A model generated the notes under the pieces. That model had not been told where the DNA came from. It was given only the letters and a program-made list of their open reading frames with translations, and did not search any database. A stretch of 14,119 nt of DNA from JAAERC01 sp965602655 (GTDB lineage Bacteria > Zixibacteria > MSB-5A5 > GN15 > PGXB01): NCBI GenBank assembly GCA_965602655.1, contig CBFCZE010000071.1, positions 1 through 14,119 of the forward strand. The letters run 5' to 3'. Position 1 is the first letter of the stretch. The number at the start of each line of letters is the position of its first letter. The translations under genes were made by a program, and so were the position numbers. Positions 13,268 to 14,119 of this stretch are shown here, piece after piece.

Positions 13268-14107
13268 ATGAAAATAGTTTGTTTTATTGACGGAAAAAAA
13301 GTCACCAAATCTGAAGCAAAAATTTCAGTATTTGACAATTCCCTCTTCTACGCCGACGGTCTGTTCGAGACGTTTATGGCATTTGAGGATAATATTATTT
13401 TTCTCAATGACCATTTTAATCGACTGAAAAAAGGGGCCAAACTTATTGATCTAAAAATCCCTGTTTCCGAAAAAAAACTTATAGAATGGCTTAATCGGGC
13501 TAACAAAGCCAACCCTGCCTCAACAAAGAAGATAAGATTGACAATTACTGCCGGGGAATCAGCTTTTTGGGCCGGCAAACCGAGCCGACCCCGGGTAATT
13601 ATAATTGTTACCGATTATAAGCAACCAACAAAGCCGTTCCGCCTTACCGTTTCACCCTATAGAATTGATCCTGCTTCACCCTTTAGAAATGTCAAAACTC
13701 TTTCCTTTATAATTGAAATGACCTCACGTAAACATGCTTATTCCTCAAAATTTGATGATGCCATTCTGATTAGTCGCGACGGTTATATTGCTGAAACAAC
13801 CTCGGCTAATATATTCTGGGTGAAGAAGGATACACTTTACACGCCACCGCTTGAAGCCGGATGTCTGGAAGGTATGGTCAGGAAACATATTATTGAAATT
13901 GCGAAATCCAATGACATTCCAATAATTGAAAAAATATCCGGACTGAGCACTCTTTTGAAAGCCGATGAGATTTTTGTCAGTTCCTCACTTAAACTAATTA
14001 TTCCGGTAAAGTCCATAACGGCCGACAAGGTATATCGTTATAAAACCGGTGTATTGACAAATAAGTTGAGAAGACTATTGCTTGAATATATAAATTCCGG
14101 AGGTTAA
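13268..14107 (+). CDS. Class IV PLP-dependent aminotransferase (branched-chain / D-amino acid / aminodeoxychorismate lyase type)
   Basis: A 279-residue cytoplasmic PLP enzyme of fold type IV, of normal length. Numbered from the ATG at 13268: 'FDNSLFYADGLFETF' at 22-36 is the conserved N-terminal segment, 'LNDHFNRL' follows, the PLP-binding lysine is Lys143 in 'NVKTLS', Glu176 sits in 'GYIAETTSANIF', and 'TPPLEAGCLEGMVR' near 192-205 binds the cofactor phosphate. The family includes branched-chain aminotransferase, D-alanine aminotransferase and 4-amino-4-deoxychorismate lyase (PabC). The neighbours do not decide between them, so no gene symbol is given. The frame opens at a TTG (13256), but the ATG four codons later fits family N-termini. 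There is no Shine-Dalgarno; TTGGC precedes the ATG by 7 bases. It is the only plus-strand gene and no further gene begins before the window ends. Confidence 0.93.
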   Translation: MKIVCFIDGKKVTKSEAKISVFDNSLFYADGLFETFMAFEDNIIFLNDHFNRLKKGAKLIDLKIPVSEKKLIEWLNRANKANPASTKKIRLTITAGESAFWAGKPSRPRVIIIVTDYKQPTKPFRLTVSPYRIDPASPFRNVKTLSFIIEMTSRKHAYSSKFDDAILISRDGYIAETTSANIFWVKKDTLYTPPLEAGCLEGMVRKHIIEIAKSNDIPIIEKISGLSTLLKADEIFVSSSLKLIIPVKSITADKVYRYKTGVLTNKLRRLLLEYINSGG

Positions 14108-14119
14108 AAAATCAATTAT

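Noticed and set aside
1..14119. Search by eye for CRISPR arrays, tRNA or rRNA genes, insertion sequences, phage, toxin-antitoxin or defence genes.
   Set aside because: No direct-repeat arrays, cloverleaf-like segments, transposase or integrase motifs or defence-type domains were recognised; the window looks like ordinary chromosomal housekeeping and envelope genes.

Overview
The window looks like a chromosomal stretch of a diderm (Gram-negative) bacterium with AT-rich DNA. Omp85-type outer-membrane assembly (TamA), TamB, a second AsmA-like protein and a zinc-finger anti-sigma factor all imply an inner and an outer membrane. The coding style and gene mix remind me of FCB-group candidate phyla such as Zixibacteria, but that is an impression and not proven by the sequence. 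There are no mobile elements, CRISPR arrays, tRNAs or rRNAs, and the DNA is densely coding. Ten of the eleven genes are on the minus strand, so they read from right to left.

Layout from right to left. (1) A divergent pair flanks a 123-bp intergenic region at 13145-13267: a class IV PLP aminotransferase on the plus strand and a DUF401-type polytopic membrane transporter on the minus strand. (2) An ECF sigma factor overlaps its cognate zinc-binding membrane anti-sigma factor by 44 bases, and a strong intrinsic terminator closes the unit. (3) A tightly overlapping operon follows: a carboxymuconolactone-decarboxylase-like (AhpD-fold) protein, then tamB, then tamA. It probably serves outer-membrane protein assembly and/or phospholipid transport across the periplasm. 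(4) A cysteine desulfurase with its own strong promoter and a TTG start is followed by mnmA (tRNA 2-thiouridylase), a UPF0173 metal-dependent hydrolase and the N-terminal part of an AsmA-family protein that runs off the left edge.

How the genes work together. The desulfurase/mnmA pair forms a sulfur-transfer unit for the wobble 2-thiouridine of tRNA, resembling the yrvO-mnmA pair of Bacillus. TamB/TamA plus the AsmA-like protein give two separate members of the periplasm-spanning beta-groove clan in 10 kb, which points to envelope biogenesis. The sigma/anti-sigma pair sits beside the tam operon and may sense envelope state, but no shared promoter motif was seen linking the two.

The most interesting signals are regulatory. 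There is a perfect 10-bp inverted repeat at the two -10 positions of the divergent pair. Several genes have a -10 element only 7-11 bases before an ATG that lacks a Shine-Dalgarno sequence, suggesting leaderless mRNAs. A textbook terminator sits between the desulfurase and mnmA, its U-tract ending only 8 bases before the mnmA start. I did not find a clearly novel multi-gene system. The best candidate for something undescribed is the coupling of an AhpD-fold protein to TamB/TamA.
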